DNA of 64,000 bases from Axinella damicornis (GCA_963931865.1 OZ007513.1:10999467-11063466); one strand, 5' to 3'; positions 1 through 10,633 are shown, counted from the stretch's first letter. Numbers and translations: made by a program. The notes: generated by a model not told the origin, from the letters alone.

Positions 1-39
1 CGCATTGTTTTAGTGATACTGCACTGCATGCACTCACTC

Positions 40-328
40 AGAGGAGGGAGGACACGATCACGTGATGCACTTTTAATTGCGAATCAGTGAGCTCATAAGT
101 ATAGGCTGTACACTTGAACTGCGAAGTCGATTTACTTGGGGCGCCCGAGATCTGCCAATTTTGAAGTCGCAGTACATGATACTCAGTAGAGCATTAATTT
201 TACAGATCAAGCGCCCTGGTGTTGTCCACTGCTACGACCGAGTATACATTTTATATGCATTCAACAATGCTAGGAATGATAACTAACCATGTGATTTTGT
301 CAAAACATGACGTCGTGTCCTCCCTCTG
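40..328. mobile_element. MITE-like element, family A, copy 1
   Basis: The ends are inverted copies of each other: the left end reads CAGAGGAGGGAGGACACGA and the right end is the reverse complement of a near-identical CAGAGGGAGGACACGA. A second copy with the same ends and partly the same interior lies in opposite orientation at 35695-36106. No transposase is encoded, so this is a non-autonomous element. Superfamily not determined. Confidence 0.7.
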
Positions 329-372
329 ACCCTCATTGTGCTGGGGCTTAACGAGCAATTGGTATGATCCAC

Positions 373-792
373 CAATAGACCATTTTCCATGTCACTTCCT
401 GTATACTAATTAATCAACATTGCTGGATTGCCCTGATTTTCTTACTCCTAGAATAATACTGTGTGAGATACTTAGATGATATCTCAAGTTTGAGTGCATT
501 AACATTTTTAGCTTGTTGTTTTCCAGAGTTACGTACAGTGCCTAGTGAAGTTTGTCCATTTCCCATAGAGAATGACATTGTGGGGGGGGGGGGGGGGGGG
601 GGGGGGGCTAATACATTCTCTATGGAAAATGGACAAATTTCTCTGGCTCATAATTCTTGTACTCAACGAGCTAATGCTATAGATATCATCTAAGTATCTC
701 ATACTGTACATTGTAGGTGAAAATCAGGCCAATCCAGCGATGTTGATTAATTAGTATACAGGAAGTGACATCACGTAGAAAATGGTCCATTG
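373..792. mobile_element. Foldback element with long arms around a poly-G run
   Basis: The sequence from about 373 to 580 returns as its reverse complement from about 608 to 792, with some mismatches; both outer ends carry GACCATTTTC and TGTCACTTCCTGTATAC. The centre of the hairpin is a run of 26 G (582-607). Short ORFs on both strands here come from the palindrome and are not genes. Confidence 0.7.
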
Positions 793-1500
793 CTGTTTTG
801 TGTTACAGTAGGTGCTAAGGAAGCAGATCGATTCCCTCACTTCTATTTCAAGTCTGCAAGTCTGAACATATCATCAAATGTGCGTCATCCTTGGTCCACT
901 ACTGTATTGTACCTGCTGTCGGGTGCACCCAGCAGGAAATTGAATTGCATACTAGAAGGTATACCTTGTATCTTTCTTGGTTACTGAAGAAAGCATCATG
1001 GGCGTAGCTAGCATTGAGGCAGAGGAGGCAGTTGCCTCCTCACTTTTCTGAATAATGACACATGTGTCCGGAGTCCTAGATCCTCGCACACGCCGCATAC
1101 GATGTGCGTTCGATCTGATGACAGAGACAGGAGCTAGGCTGACCATGAGCCGGTGTATATACTCTTAACACGGATTGTGCTGCAAGTCTGGGACAGTCAG
1201 GGCACCGGCATATTGCTGTACCATAATTTTTGAGAGCAACTGTTTGCACGCACAGCGGAAGTAATGAATCAACACATGAATAATTAATTAGCTCAAAATT
1301 TTTGCCGCCCGCAGGACTCCATGCCTCCTTGGTCTCCAAACCCTAGCTACGCCCCTGAGCGTACCTATACTGCAGAGGTTTGCAGGTTTGGTTGAGGAGC
1401 ACTAGGTACGCGCACATTCTGTGGTGGGCATAATGGGCAAATTTGTCTGTGAAGCTTAATGCCGGCATAATAGGGTTAATTTGGGTCCATGGTGTCATAG
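793..1500 (+). repeat. Decayed copy of the 28.5-28.75 kb segment, split by a MITE
   Basis: 793-999 and 1356-1440 align with about 28495-28735: both have the words AAGCAGATCGATTCCCTCA, CTGTCGG and CAGAGGTTTGCAGG in the same order. The 28.5-kb copy lacks the element inserted at 1000-1355 and therefore shows the empty site. No open frame is kept. Confidence 0.65.
1000..1355. mobile_element. hAT-like MITE, copy 1
   Basis: The left end GGGCGTAGCTAG is mirrored by CTAGCTACGCCC at the right end. The same element is at 26339-26791 in the same orientation, sharing GCAGTTGCCTCCTC near the left end and CTCCAAA near the right. GGGGCGTAGC-type termini are typical of hAT elements in many invertebrates. 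The target duplication is degraded here (AGCATCAT left, AGCGTACC right). Confidence 0.7.
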
Positions 1501-1980
1501 TTTGAATGGCTGAAATGCCACGCATACAATGGCTGCAGACGCAATGGCTGAAATTTGTAGTTGTACAGAGTTCCAGTCGCACGAGTCTACGTCTTTGTCC
1601 TAATCCGAGGCAGGTACTGAAAAGACTGTTTCTTTGCTGGACAGGCTGAAGTGTCCTACCCCTTCGGTGTTGAGCAGAACTCGCAAAGTCCATTGCAATG
1701 TTGGTCAACTAATGGTGGGATAATATGTGCACAGCATAAATTAATGTCAAGCAAAATAGGTAGGAATTAAAACAAACCATAATTGTGAGCATCTGAGCAT
1801 AGCATAATAGGGAATTGCTCAAGCGTACATAATTCAATAATTGAACCAGAACACTTGTCATAACTTGATTTTGCATGCATGAGTGATCTGGTAGTGAGCT
1901 GTGTTCCCTCTACAAACCTGCAAAACTCAGTATTAATTTTGTACCTACTCTTTTTGCTGAGCAAGCTTGCTCCACCTCCT

Positions 1981-3090
1981 ACTAGCACCTGTTAGACCAA
2001 TCCTTGGGTAGACTAGCTCCCGTTAGACCAATCCTTGGGTAGACTAGCTCCTGTTAGACCAATCCTTGGGTAGACTAGCACCCGTTAGACCAATCCTTGG
2101 TAGACTAGCTCCCGTTAGACCAATCCTTGGGTAGACTAGCACCCGTTAGACCAATCCTTGGTAGACTAGCTCCTGTTAGACCAATCCTTGGTAGACTAGC
2201 TCCCGTTAGACCAATCCTTGGGTAGACTAGCTCCCGTTAGACCAATCCTTGGTAGACTAGCTCCCGTTAGACCAATCCTTGGGTAGACTAGCTCCCGTTA
2301 GACCAATCCTTGGGTAGACTAGCTCCTGTTAGACCAATCCTTGGTAGACTAGCTCCCGTTAGACCAATCCTTGGGTAGACTAGCTCCCTTTAGACCAATC
2401 CTTGGGTAGACTAGCACCCGTTAGACCAATCCTTGGGTAGACTAGCTCCCGTTAGACCAATCCTTGGGTAGACTAGCACCCGTTAGACCAATCCTTGGTA
2501 GACTAGCTCCCGTTAGACCAATCCTTGGGTAGACTAGCTCCCGTTAGACCAATCCTTGGTAGACTAGCTCCCGTTAGACCAATCCTTGGTAGACTAGCTC
2601 CCGTTAGACCAATCCTTGGTAGACTAGCTCCTGTTAGACCAATCCTTGGGTAGACTAGCTCCCGTTAGACCAATCCTTGGGTAGACTAGCTCCTGTTAGA
2701 CCAATCCTTGGGTAGACTAGCTCCCGTTGGACCAATCCTTGGGTAGACTAGCTCCCGTTAGACCAATCCTTGGTAGACTAGCTCCCGTTAGACCAATCCT
2801 TGGTAGACTAGCTCCCGTTAGACCAATCCTTGGGTAGACTAGCTCCTGTTAGACCAATCCTTGTGTAGACTAGCTCCCGTTAGACCAATCCTTGGGTAGA
2901 CTAGCTCCCGTTAGACCAATCCTTGGTAGACTAGCTCCCGTTAGACCAATCCTTGGGTAGACTAGCACCCGTTAGACCAATCCTTGGTAGACTAGCTCCC
3001 GTTAGACCAATCCTTGGTAGACTAGCTCCCGTTAGACCAATCCTTGGTAGACTAGCTCCCGTTAGACCAATCCTTGGTAGACTAGCACCC
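1981..3090 (+). repeat. Minisatellite, 30-31 bp unit, about 36 copies
   Basis: Head-to-tail copies of a unit that runs GTTAGACCAATCCTTGG(G)TAGACTAGCTCCC. Variants differ by one G (30 against 31 bp) and by C/T or A changes before GTTAGACC. Where several 30-bp units follow each other a decapeptide repeat stays open (from about 2953), but that is a by-product of the period. Confidence 0.95.
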
Positions 3091-3180
3091 ATTGATAATG
3101 GATTACCATATTATTGTTTCAAAATCATTCTAATTCCTGATAATACATGTCATTATTCTCAGAGAATTATCTCCTCATTG

Positions 3181-3309
3181 GTAGCCTCGTTCCCAGGCCT
3201 ACCCCGTTTTATCTGTTCTTCAGTTTCCGCCGCCCTTCCGCATCCGTGTATTATTGTCAACAGAAACCGAAGAGCAGAAAAAACAGGGTAGGCCTGGGAA
3301 TGAGGCTAC
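3181..3309. mobile_element. Short TIR element, GTAGCCTCGTTCCCAGG family
   Basis: A 129-bp palindrome. The left end GTAGCCTCGTTCCCAGGCCT returns as its reverse complement at 3290-3309, and inner arms around TTTCGGTTTC-like sequence also pair. The terminal motif recurs in at least seven other places in this window. Confidence 0.75.
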
Positions 3310-3990
3310 TTCATTGGTAAACTGGCCCTTACATGTACACCTGTGATCTCTGATGGAGTAACCACAATGTTGTTGCAACTGTTACATGAATTATGCCTCT
3401 AGTAGCCAGTCCACCTGTGGGCTTGTAGCTGTTGAAGCCAGACATTAATTTTGAGGGGGTGAAGCTCAACCAATACTGTCGGGCTGAAGTGCCTGGTGCA
3501 CTTATGCAGTTACCAGGGTTCATCCAAGCACTTCTTTAGCGATGCACTCAAGCTGTATCTTTGAAATTCTAGTGCTGAATGGAGCAATGAAAGGCTGGTT
3601 TCATTACCCCATGCGCATGCATGCAGCAGGGGTAAAGTGATCGGTTTGTCTATCAGTCTGTCCATGGAGTTTCAGCAATGAAGGCTTAGTTCAGAATACA
3701 AGCATCAGAATTCAGAAAATATTAGCGTCTACATAACCCACAGACTCAAGAGGCTGAGAAACGTGTTCGAATATATACAACTTGACCACACCCTGTATCT
3801 AACATTACTGCCACAACTTACAGTATCTCATTCTGCATGCATGCTGTATTAAAATCGGTAGGCGCTAGCGCTAGGCCCTAGCTATCTCATCGCGTGCATG
3901 CCATGTTAAAATCGGCAGTTGGCCACAATAAAAAGTAGCACACGGGGTACGTGCTCTGCTGAGCACCTCTAGTTCATCATGTGAATGCTG
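3310..3990. other. Non-coding stretch, no gene seen
   Basis: No convincing ORF or splice-bounded exon. The part from about 3870 onwards resembles 30990-31680 (shared AACATGATTGCTTGTA-like and GTGGGTGTGGTTAGGG words), so this is another duplicated segment. Confidence 0.5.
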
Positions 3991-3996
3991 TTGGGA

Positions 3997-4018
3997 GGGG
4001 GGGGGGGGGGGGGGGGGG
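3997..4018. repeat. Poly-G run (22)
   Basis: Uninterrupted G run inside a segment whose relative at 31010 also carries a long G run at the corresponding place; a related context at 5229 carries C. Confidence 0.95.
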
Positions 4019-4486
4019 TTAGCACCAACATGATTGCTTGTAAGCTTGGCTGTAGAAATGCCCTTGGTTGGCACTGGATGGGCCATTTCTCCTTTGGCTC
4101 GGAAAGGCATTGGTTTCTTTTCAGTCTGGACAGGGAGTCGTTGGCTAAGAGCCGTGACTGTTGAAAGCTGGTTAATGAGTGGGTGTGGTTAGGGTCGCGC
4201 TGTACAGTGAGTGGGTGTGGTTATGAATGTGGACAGGATTTCACCCATGTCAAGTTTGGAATGAGATTAGGATGCAGCATCCTGCTTGCATGCTCCATTA
4301 ATTGCAGCTTGTCCAATATACTGAATCACATGCAAGCACTGGTACATTATACATAATTCACAGCTAGTGTCGTGGTTTTACTTGGCAACTCTCTTGCAGA
4401 TGTTCAGAGTGGTGTTTTAGAAAGGCTACCATTAACCAGACAGCCAACTTCCTCTATAGGTCCATTGATAAAGAATATAGTGTTAC

Positions 4487-4533
4487 TATGGTTACCACAA
4501 TTACCATGGTTACCACAATTACCATGGTTACCA
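4487..4533. repeat. 18-bp tandem repeat
   Basis: About two and a half copies of GGTTACCACAATTACCAT. Small and of no evident function. Confidence 0.8.
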
Positions 4534-4770
4534 TGTTTATAAGTGAAGGGGGAAGTGGTTGGTGGTGTAGAGTAACTGAATGGATCAACATGGCTTGCAT
4601 GCCATTTCTAGTACATGTACGATATTATCTGTTGAGGGAGTAGAACCACTCTTGTATGTTTCAAAGCTGTTCCAATGAATTACCTCTGCAATGTACCCCT
4701 GCTTGCTTGTGATTCACAGATGTTGAGATGTTGCATTGTATAAACAATCTTGGAGCATGCATGCAGATGC

Positions 4771-4835
4771 TAGCCTCGCTCCCAGGCGCCGCCCAACTTT
4801 TCGTCGCTTGTGGGGAGAGCCTGGGAACAAGGCTA
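4771..4835. mobile_element. Short TIR element, TAGCCTCG family
   Basis: TAGCCTCGCTCCCAGGC at the left is mirrored by GCCTGGGAACAAGGCTA at the right, enclosing AACTTTTCGTCGCTTG, a core also present at 38490-38602. Confidence 0.7.
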
Positions 4836-4934
4836 GCAGGATGCTGCATCCTAAAGATCCTGAATGTATAAAATTCTCTGCAGGACTCTCAGGTAGACCA
4901 GCCACTGGCTGATGAGACATTCCTGTCGAAAATT

Positions 4935-4940
4935 CTATCC

Positions 4941-4977
<37 letters not shown>

Positions 4978-4985
4978 CCTATCTT
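4935..4985. repeat. ATCT microsatellite
   Basis: About twelve ATCT units with one ACCT interruption near the right end. Confidence 0.95.
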
Positions 4986-5228
4986 CATATATACCCGGGC
5001 TTTAGCTTTCAATATACTAAACCAAGTACACATGTGACCTAGAGACTCCTTGCTTCACGTACAGACTGATAGGTAGGCTTAACTAATATGTTTGCTAAAG
5101 GTGGTAGTAATTATTCTGTGTATATTGCCGAGCTGGAAGTGAAGGTGACGTTAGTTATTCCCCCCTCCCCAACATGGGTGGCACTGGGTTGGTCATTTCT
5201 CTCCTGTGTTGCACGAATGGGTTCTTAA

Positions 5229-5249
5229 CCCCCCCCCCCCCCCCCCCCC
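5229..5249. repeat. Poly-C run (21)
   Basis: Uninterrupted C run in non-coding sequence. From 5250 to about 6230 I see no supported gene. Confidence 0.95.
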
Positions 5250-6234
5250 TTCTGGGCTTGTAAGGCCTCCCTTTCTAGCAGTGCCTCTTTTTTCTCAGTC
5301 TGTCCAGGTGGTCATTGGCCGTTAGCAAGTTGGTGTAGTTACAGTCATGAGAGTCTGCACAGGATGGCTGCAATCCCACTTGCATGCAGTTAGGAGCTTC
5401 ACAACCATTGAGAACTAGGAAGTGGTTCTAAGAAGTTGTGCCTAGTAGTACACCACTGTCTTGTCTGCAACTATGGTAACCACTAAGGTTAGTGTAATGT
5501 GGTAACAAATTGAGCCATCTGGATGTCTTTAAATGTAATTAGTATAATTATATAAAAGCATGGTTTTGAGTGCAATGTGGGAACTAAGTGCACCAGTAAG
5601 GTTTGTAATTTCACAAGGTGAAGCCAAGTGAAATTACTGACCTTATGAGTGCAATTTATTCCCAAAATTTCACAACAAATCATGCTATCACATGTTACTG
5701 ATTATCATTCAGTTGCACAGTTTTCTTTGATACAGCAGTAACTATACTCAGATAGCATATGCGAGGAGACGGATGCAGCTATCAGTCCCTATTATGTAGG
5801 CACGTGGTCACTTTCTTGAAGCAGGTACTTGACGCTGTGTAGTAGTACTGTATGCTTGTTTTTGCCATGTCTCAAACCGCTGTACGTGCCCAGTTGTTGG
5901 TACTCCTGCCGCTATCCTTCAGGCTGCGCTGCAACTCTTGGTGCTGCTGGGACCAAGTAAGTCATCATAGAGGGCGGAGCAATAGTTGTGGCAGCACCAC
6001 CTTGCTGTTTACTGTCCATGGTTCGCGCGGTATGCAACTGGACGATAACTTCCTGCCGACCCAAGCGACATCACGTCTTTAAAAATGACGAGCATTTGTG
6101 GAACCGCTTCCATCACAGAGCAGGAATGGATTATGCGGTTATACAGAAGGCCTAAACAAAGCTCTGGAAAATCTGTAAGTGAAGCTGGACTGTTGTTGGA
6201 ACTTTTGTATGTACACAGCAAGCATTCTTCAGAA

Positions 6235-6400
6235 GAAGCCTTCCACTTCTTCGGAAGAAATCTTCCGGTTCTCAGATGAAGTATTCTGATTTACTTTGCA
6301 TTTGCGGTGAAGCAAATTAATTCATGTTGGAAAAATGTTCCGAATCGGCATCAATTTTATAAAGATGCTTACAATACTATGTTGTACTGAACCACATATA
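6235..6400. repeat. Segment duplicated at 32100-32280
   Basis: Both places share GCGGTGAAGCAAATT, TCCGAATC and AAAGATGCTTAC in the same order. Both copies neighbour IDS pseudogene sequence, so flanking DNA was duplicated along with the pseudogene. Confidence 0.65.
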
Positions 6401-8326
6401 ATTGGACAATCGAGGTTTGGGATGTTTTGTGTTCTTCGTCGAAAGAAAACCACGACACTGTCTTGTTCCCGTTCTTCCTGGAATGGAAGTAAGGAAGACC
6501 TGGACTCCAAGAGTATGCAGTGTCATCGTGGCCACTTAGCGGTCCAGGGTGGTACAGCTTTCCCATTCCTACACTGATGAAACCGTTCTCTTTGAAGTAC
6601 TGTGGAATTGAGGTAGCGTTTGTGTAGTCTCGCCAGTACTCATCAGCAGCAATCTCCCAGACATGGTTCGTGTCTGGTCGGCGTCCCGTCATCAGTGATG
6701 CGCGTGATGGGGAACACATGGTGACCAGACATGGTTCGTGTCTGGTCGGCGTCCCGTCATCAGTGATGCTCGTGATGGGGAACACACGGCGACCAGACAT
6801 GGTTCGTGTCTGGTCGGCGTCCCGTCATCAGTGATGCTCGTGATGGGGAACACACGGTGACCAGACATGGTTCGTGTCTGGTCGGCGTCCCGTCATCAGT
6901 GATGCTCGTGATGGGGAACACACGGCGACCAGACATGGTTCGTGTCTGGTCGGCGTCCCGTCATCAGCGATGCACATGATGGGGAACACACGGCGACCTG
7001 ACAGTAGGCTTGTGTCTGGTCGGCGTCCCGTCATCAGTGATGCTCGCGATGGGCCGAACACACGGCGACCTGACATGGTTCGTGTCTGGTCGGTGTCCCG
7101 TCATCAGTGATGCTCGTGATGGGGAACATACGGCGACCAGACATGGTTCGTGTCTGGTCGGCGTCCCGTCATCAGTGATGCGCATGATGGGGAACACACG
7201 GCGACCTGACAATAGGCTTGTGTCTGGTCGGCGTCCCGTCATCAGTGATGCTCGTGATGGGCCGAACACACGGCGACCTGACATGGTTCGTGTCTGGTCG
7301 GTGTCCCGTCATCAGTGATGCTCGTGATGGGGAACATACGGCGACCAGACATGGTTCGTGTCTGGTCGGCGTCCCGTCATCAGTGATGCTCGTGATGGGG
7401 AACACACGGCGACCTGACAGTAGGCTCGTGTCTGGTCGGCGTCCCGTCATCAGTGATGCTCGTGATGGGGAACACACGGCGACCTGACAGTAGGCTCGTG
7501 TCTGGTCGGCGTCCCGTCATCAGTGATGCTCGTGATGGGGAACACACGGCGACCAGACATGGTTCGTGTCTGGTCGGCGTCCCGTCATCAGTGATGCTCG
7601 TGATGGGCCGAACACACGGCGACCTGACATGATTCGTGTCTGGCCGTGTCCCGTCATCAGCGATGCGCATGATGGGGAACACACGGTGACCTGACATGGT
7701 TCGTGTCTGGTCGGCGTCCCGTCATCAGTGATGCTCGTGATGGGGAACACACGGTGACCTGACAGTAGGCTCGTGTCTGGTCGGCGTCCCGTCATCAGTG
7801 ATGCTCGTGATGGGGAACACACGGCGACCAGACATGGTTCGTGTCTGGTCGGCGTCCCGTCATCAGTGATGCTCGTGATGGGCCGAACACACGGCGACCT
7901 GACATGATTCGTGTCTGGCCGTGTCCCGTCATCAGCGATGCGCATGATGGGGAACACACGGTGACCTGACATGGTTCGTGTCTGGTCGGCGTCCCGTCAT
8001 CAGTGATGCGCGTGATGGGGAACACACGGCGACCTGACAGTAGGCTCGTGTCTGGTCGGCGTCCCGTCATCAGTGATGCTCATGATGGGGAACACACGGC
8101 GACCTGACAGTAGGCTCGCTCAAACAACATGGACCTGGAAGCTAGCATGTCAATATTAGGACTCTTAATGAGATCGTGGCCATAAGAGCCAAGTTCAGGT
8201 CGTAAGTCATCAACAGCAAGAAACAGCACGTTTTTGTACTTCTGGAAACGAGCCTCACATTTTGGCAGAAAGCAAAAGGCAGCAGCAATCCCCAGAACAA
8301 TTAGATGATTGTCATGTCTGCTGCTT
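6400..8326 (-). pseudogene. IDS: Iduronate-2-sulfatase pseudogene 1, split by a 68-bp array
   Basis: Read on the minus strand, an exon opens after a splice acceptor at 8327 with a hydrophobic leader region. It continues with the metal-binding stretch (AVDD-L-R-P-E-L), then [15 protein letters not shown] and the sulfatase signature CSPSR, whose Cys becomes formylglycine in active sulfatases. Sequence 6660-6430 resumes with ATSIPQYFKENGF, GMGKLYHPG (catalytic Lys and His of the family) and DTAYSW. This order matches animal iduronate-2-sulfatase, the lysosomal enzyme of heparan and dermatan sulfate breakdown. It is dead: a 10-base loss near the start Met (8300-8315) puts a stop after four codons, about 21 units of a 68-bp array interrupt it, and everything after residue ~150 is absent. 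No intron separates these parts. Confidence 0.85.
6664..8115 (-). repeat. 68-70-bp minisatellite made of the IDS catalytic-site exon
   Basis: About 21 head-to-tail units. On the minus strand one frame of each unit reads [18 protein letters not shown], the sulfatase active-site block. The basic unit is 68 bp, that is 22 codons plus 2 bases, so the frame changes every unit and one frame has stop codons right after PHHEHH. 70-bp variants carry either GGGCCGAACAC or a piece of upstream coding sequence (AGCCTACTGTCAG). Groups of three to four units recur (for example about 6993-7200 with 7201-7410, and 7552-7770 with 7828-8050), a higher-order repeat. Each typical unit has 9-bp arms GACCAGACA / TGTCTGGTC around a 7-base loop. 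Confidence 0.93.
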
Positions 8327-8344
8327 CTAAGGACAATCAGATTA

Positions 8345-8520
8345 AAAAAGGTATGGTTTACTCATTGCTTAAAACACAAGTCTGTCACAATTGTTACAGC
8401 AAGCTAAGTAGTCTTACTCACCTGTCCAAAGTGTTGCCACAACTTGCAGTACCACACCCATGCACTTTAAGAGAAGGCCTCTGAAGGGAGTTTGTAGGAA
8501 TTCATGGAAGGGATGAATCA
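8345..8520. repeat. IDS 5' flank, repeated at 11640-11830 and 32640-32870
   Basis: The sequence upstream of pseudogene 1 (minus strand sense) matches the upstream flanks of the other two copies: shared CTTACTCACCTGTCCAAAG, GTGGTACTGCAAGTTG-type words and AGAGGAATTCATGG. The splice acceptor before the start exon is in the same family of flanks. Confidence 0.75.
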
Positions 8521-8521
8521 T

Positions 8522-9052
8522 GTTAACTTTTTACTATAATAATAATAATAATTTTAATGACAATAGAGGCCAGGAAGGCCCAATAGTCAAATACGGAGGA
8601 TTATACAATTGACTGAGTGCTTTATGTCGGATATTCAATGCATAACTAATATAGTATCCTAAATGTTTAAATACATTACTATCATTACTTTGGAATATAA
8701 AGATCATTTTATCTGTATCTGTCATGGTGGAGAATGCTGGGTTCAGAATTGAGCATCGATCGAATAGCACACCTCTTGCATTGCTGTTGTCATAGAGTTT
8801 GCAGGCAATGAGGAAATGAGGTTCGTCCTCAACCTGATTGGTACAAAACCAGCAGGTCCGTTGTTCTACTGGCAAAGGGGTGGGGAGGGCATAACATCCG
8901 GTCTCAATTCTTAATGGTTGGGCACTTGTTCTAAGTTTTGTGATTGGCACTCGAAAGTAGGGAGGTAGATTCAAATACGCTTCACAGGAGAATTCTTTCT
9001 TAAATAAACGATAAGTTCTTAGTTTCCCGGAGGAGGCATTACTTTTATTCAT
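8522..9052 (-). mobile_element. 5'-truncated LINE fragment (ORF2 C-terminus)
   Basis: An open frame of 172 codons (9052 to 8534, minus strand) resembles the C-terminal end of non-LTR retrotransposon ORF2: a basic stretch KLRTYRLFKKEF, then KLRTSAQPLRIETG, then a zinc-binding C-x2-C ... H-x4-C block (CWFCTNQVEDEPHFLIAC) and a following conserved helix. The 3' side ends in an ATT-rich tail at 8536-8560. The piece interrupts the IDS flank: GGGATGAATC on one side and TTATTCATTGGG on the other are contiguous in the 32.66-kb copy. The apparent start Met comes from that flank, so this is not a real start. Clade not assigned. Confidence 0.75.
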
Positions 9053-9072
9053 TGGGATTGAGTAGTTTGTAG

Positions 9073-9075
<3 letters not shown>

Positions 9076-9105
<30 letters not shown>
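9076..9105. repeat. Poly-C run (30)
   Basis: Lies at the same place relative to the IDS flank as the G run at 32625-32639 in the inverted copy (next to ACTACTCAATCC). Confidence 0.95.
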
Positions 9106-9107
<2 letters not shown>

Positions 9108-9660
9108 GCAAGCTAAGTAGTCACCTGTCCAAAGTGTTGCCACAACTTTCAGTACCACACCCACTTTAAGAGAAGCCAGTGATCCTTAATTGACCTCTGA
9201 AGAGGAATTCATGGCAGAGATGAATCCTTTTATAAACTAAATTCATTTGGATTGAGTAGTAGCGGTTTGCAATTATCCAACAGAAGTGAGAGACCATTGA
9301 GGTGGAAGTACATGTACAGGACTACATACAAAGTGTCGCGACCTTGACTATTGAAAAGCCCTGACTTTGTGACTCCGAATATCCATAACCATTGTTGACC
9401 TGACTGTTTACATTTCCGTCATAGACTTCTGTCACTTATCATGCCATGCACCAATTTATGTTACTGCCACTCTATCGCTGCTATTACACTTAATTTCTGT
9501 CCCAATTATTGAAGTCGTCACAAAGCATCAATATTCAGGGTCACCGGAATAATTTATACGGTTCTGTACTGTACCATCCGTGACACTTAGTTCCTGCATT
9601 CTTATTGCCTCAAAGGGATTGATGACGATGAACTGCAAGATGGTGACTGTTGATGATGAC
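9106..9660. repeat. Segment duplicated at 11700-12240
   Basis: Nearly identical over about 500 bp to 11700-12240 (shared GGATTGAGTAGTAGCGGTTT, CAAAGCATCAATATTCAGGG and GAATAATTTATACGGTTC). The inverted relative at 33945-34170 follows pseudogene 3. Confidence 0.85.
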
Positions 9661-9925
9661 GATGATAATTGCTGACCATGCTGTTAGCGTGCTGCAAGAG
9701 GGATGCTTTCTCTCAGTACCCCTGCCCAGCTGATGGAATTCACACCATTCCTGGCCATCCACCCTTCAACAGCAATGAGCATGGGGAGAATGTAATGGGG
9801 TATACTATGCGAGTTGACCAGTATCACTTCACTGAGTGGGTATGCCGCACAACAGCGATTCCAAACTGGGATGAAGTCTGGGGTACTGAACTGTACAACT
9901 GGCTAGCTACAGCCTCTTGTGAATG
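9605..9925 (+). pseudogene. IDS: IDS C-terminal fragment 1
   Basis: Plus-strand fragment starting with the IDS piece around KGIDDDELQDG, then a jump to the far C-terminus: QYPCPADG, NVMGYTMRVDQYHFTEWV and WDEVWGTELYN. These match the QYPRPSD and IMGYSIRT-type blocks near the end of animal IDS. About 250 residues between the two parts are missing and the frame shifts at the junction. The same junction (GTGCTGCAAGAGGG then CAGTACCC) is in fragment 2 and pseudogene 3, so the deletion is ancestral to all of them. Confidence 0.8.
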
Positions 9926-9979
9926 AACTGTGTAACTTCATGCTGGGTGGCATGCGACTCTCCCACAAGTAGATAGGCC

Positions 9980-10088
9980 TTGACAAATTATGCTTTTTTC
10001 TGCCCTATTATTCTATTCCCTTATTCTCAGCATTAATGCTTTGAAGTTGTCCTATTATTCTCAAAATTATGCTAGCATAATTTGTCAA
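9980..10088. mobile_element. Small TIR element (TTGACAAATTATGC ends)
   Basis: TTGACAAATTATGCT at the left is mirrored by AGCATAATTTGTCAA at the right, 109 bp in all. Inside, CCTATTATTCTC recurs; the same words occur at 10375-10433 and 30310-30375. Confidence 0.7.
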
Positions 10089-10433
10089 CACTATTCTTCA
10101 CTCAGCGTTCTTGTACTGCAGCATATACATTGTACAGGAGCATAATTATTTCTCTAGCGATGACTGTTGTTGATATATATATATAGTAGTCTTGCAAGAT
10201 GGAGAACATTCGCTCTACAGCTGCAGAGGATGGCTGAACCAGTATTAGATATAGAATCAGTTTGCATGCTAATGTTTAGTGTGAGGGTGTGGCTTTGCGA
10301 GATAGGCCTGCACGCCAGTGAGTCTGAGCAAGCATGCTGTTTAGTACAGCTTCAATTAAAGTATTGGGTAAGTGTAGCTTATTATTCTCACAGGTCTGGA
10401 TATTTATGCCTATTATTCCAGCATAATTCCCTT

Positions 10434-10633
10434 NNNNNNNNNNNNNNNNNNNNNNNNNNNNNNNNNNNNNNNNNNNNNNNNNNNNNNNNNNNNNNNNNNN
10501 NNNNNNNNNNNNNNNNNNNNNNNNNNNNNNNNNNNNNNNNNNNNNNNNNNNNNNNNNNNNNNNNNNNNNNNNNNNNNNNNNNNNNNNNNNNNNNNNNNNN
10601 NNNNNNNNNNNNNNNNNNNNNNNNNNNNNNNNN
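10434..10633. other. Assembly gap of 200 N
   Basis: Exactly 200 unknown bases, probably a placeholder length. It sits just before the second 68-bp array, so an assembly break caused by repeats is likely. ORFs drawn through it are meaningless. Confidence 0.99.

Noticed and set aside
463..711. Gly-rich or Pro-rich small proteins
   Set aside because: They read through a G run at the centre of a foldback element.
2953..3291. A decapeptide-repeat protein
   Set aside because: It is the 30-bp minisatellite read in frame; 31-bp units nearby break the frame and the rest is a TIR element.
6664..8115. A CRISPR-like or coding repeat array
   Set aside because: Units are contiguous with no unique spacers, and the 68-bp period breaks any frame; the content is IDS sequence.
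8534..9052. A host gene of 172 codons
   Set aside because: It matches the end of LINE ORF2, lies inside an interrupted flank, and its start Met is flank sequence.
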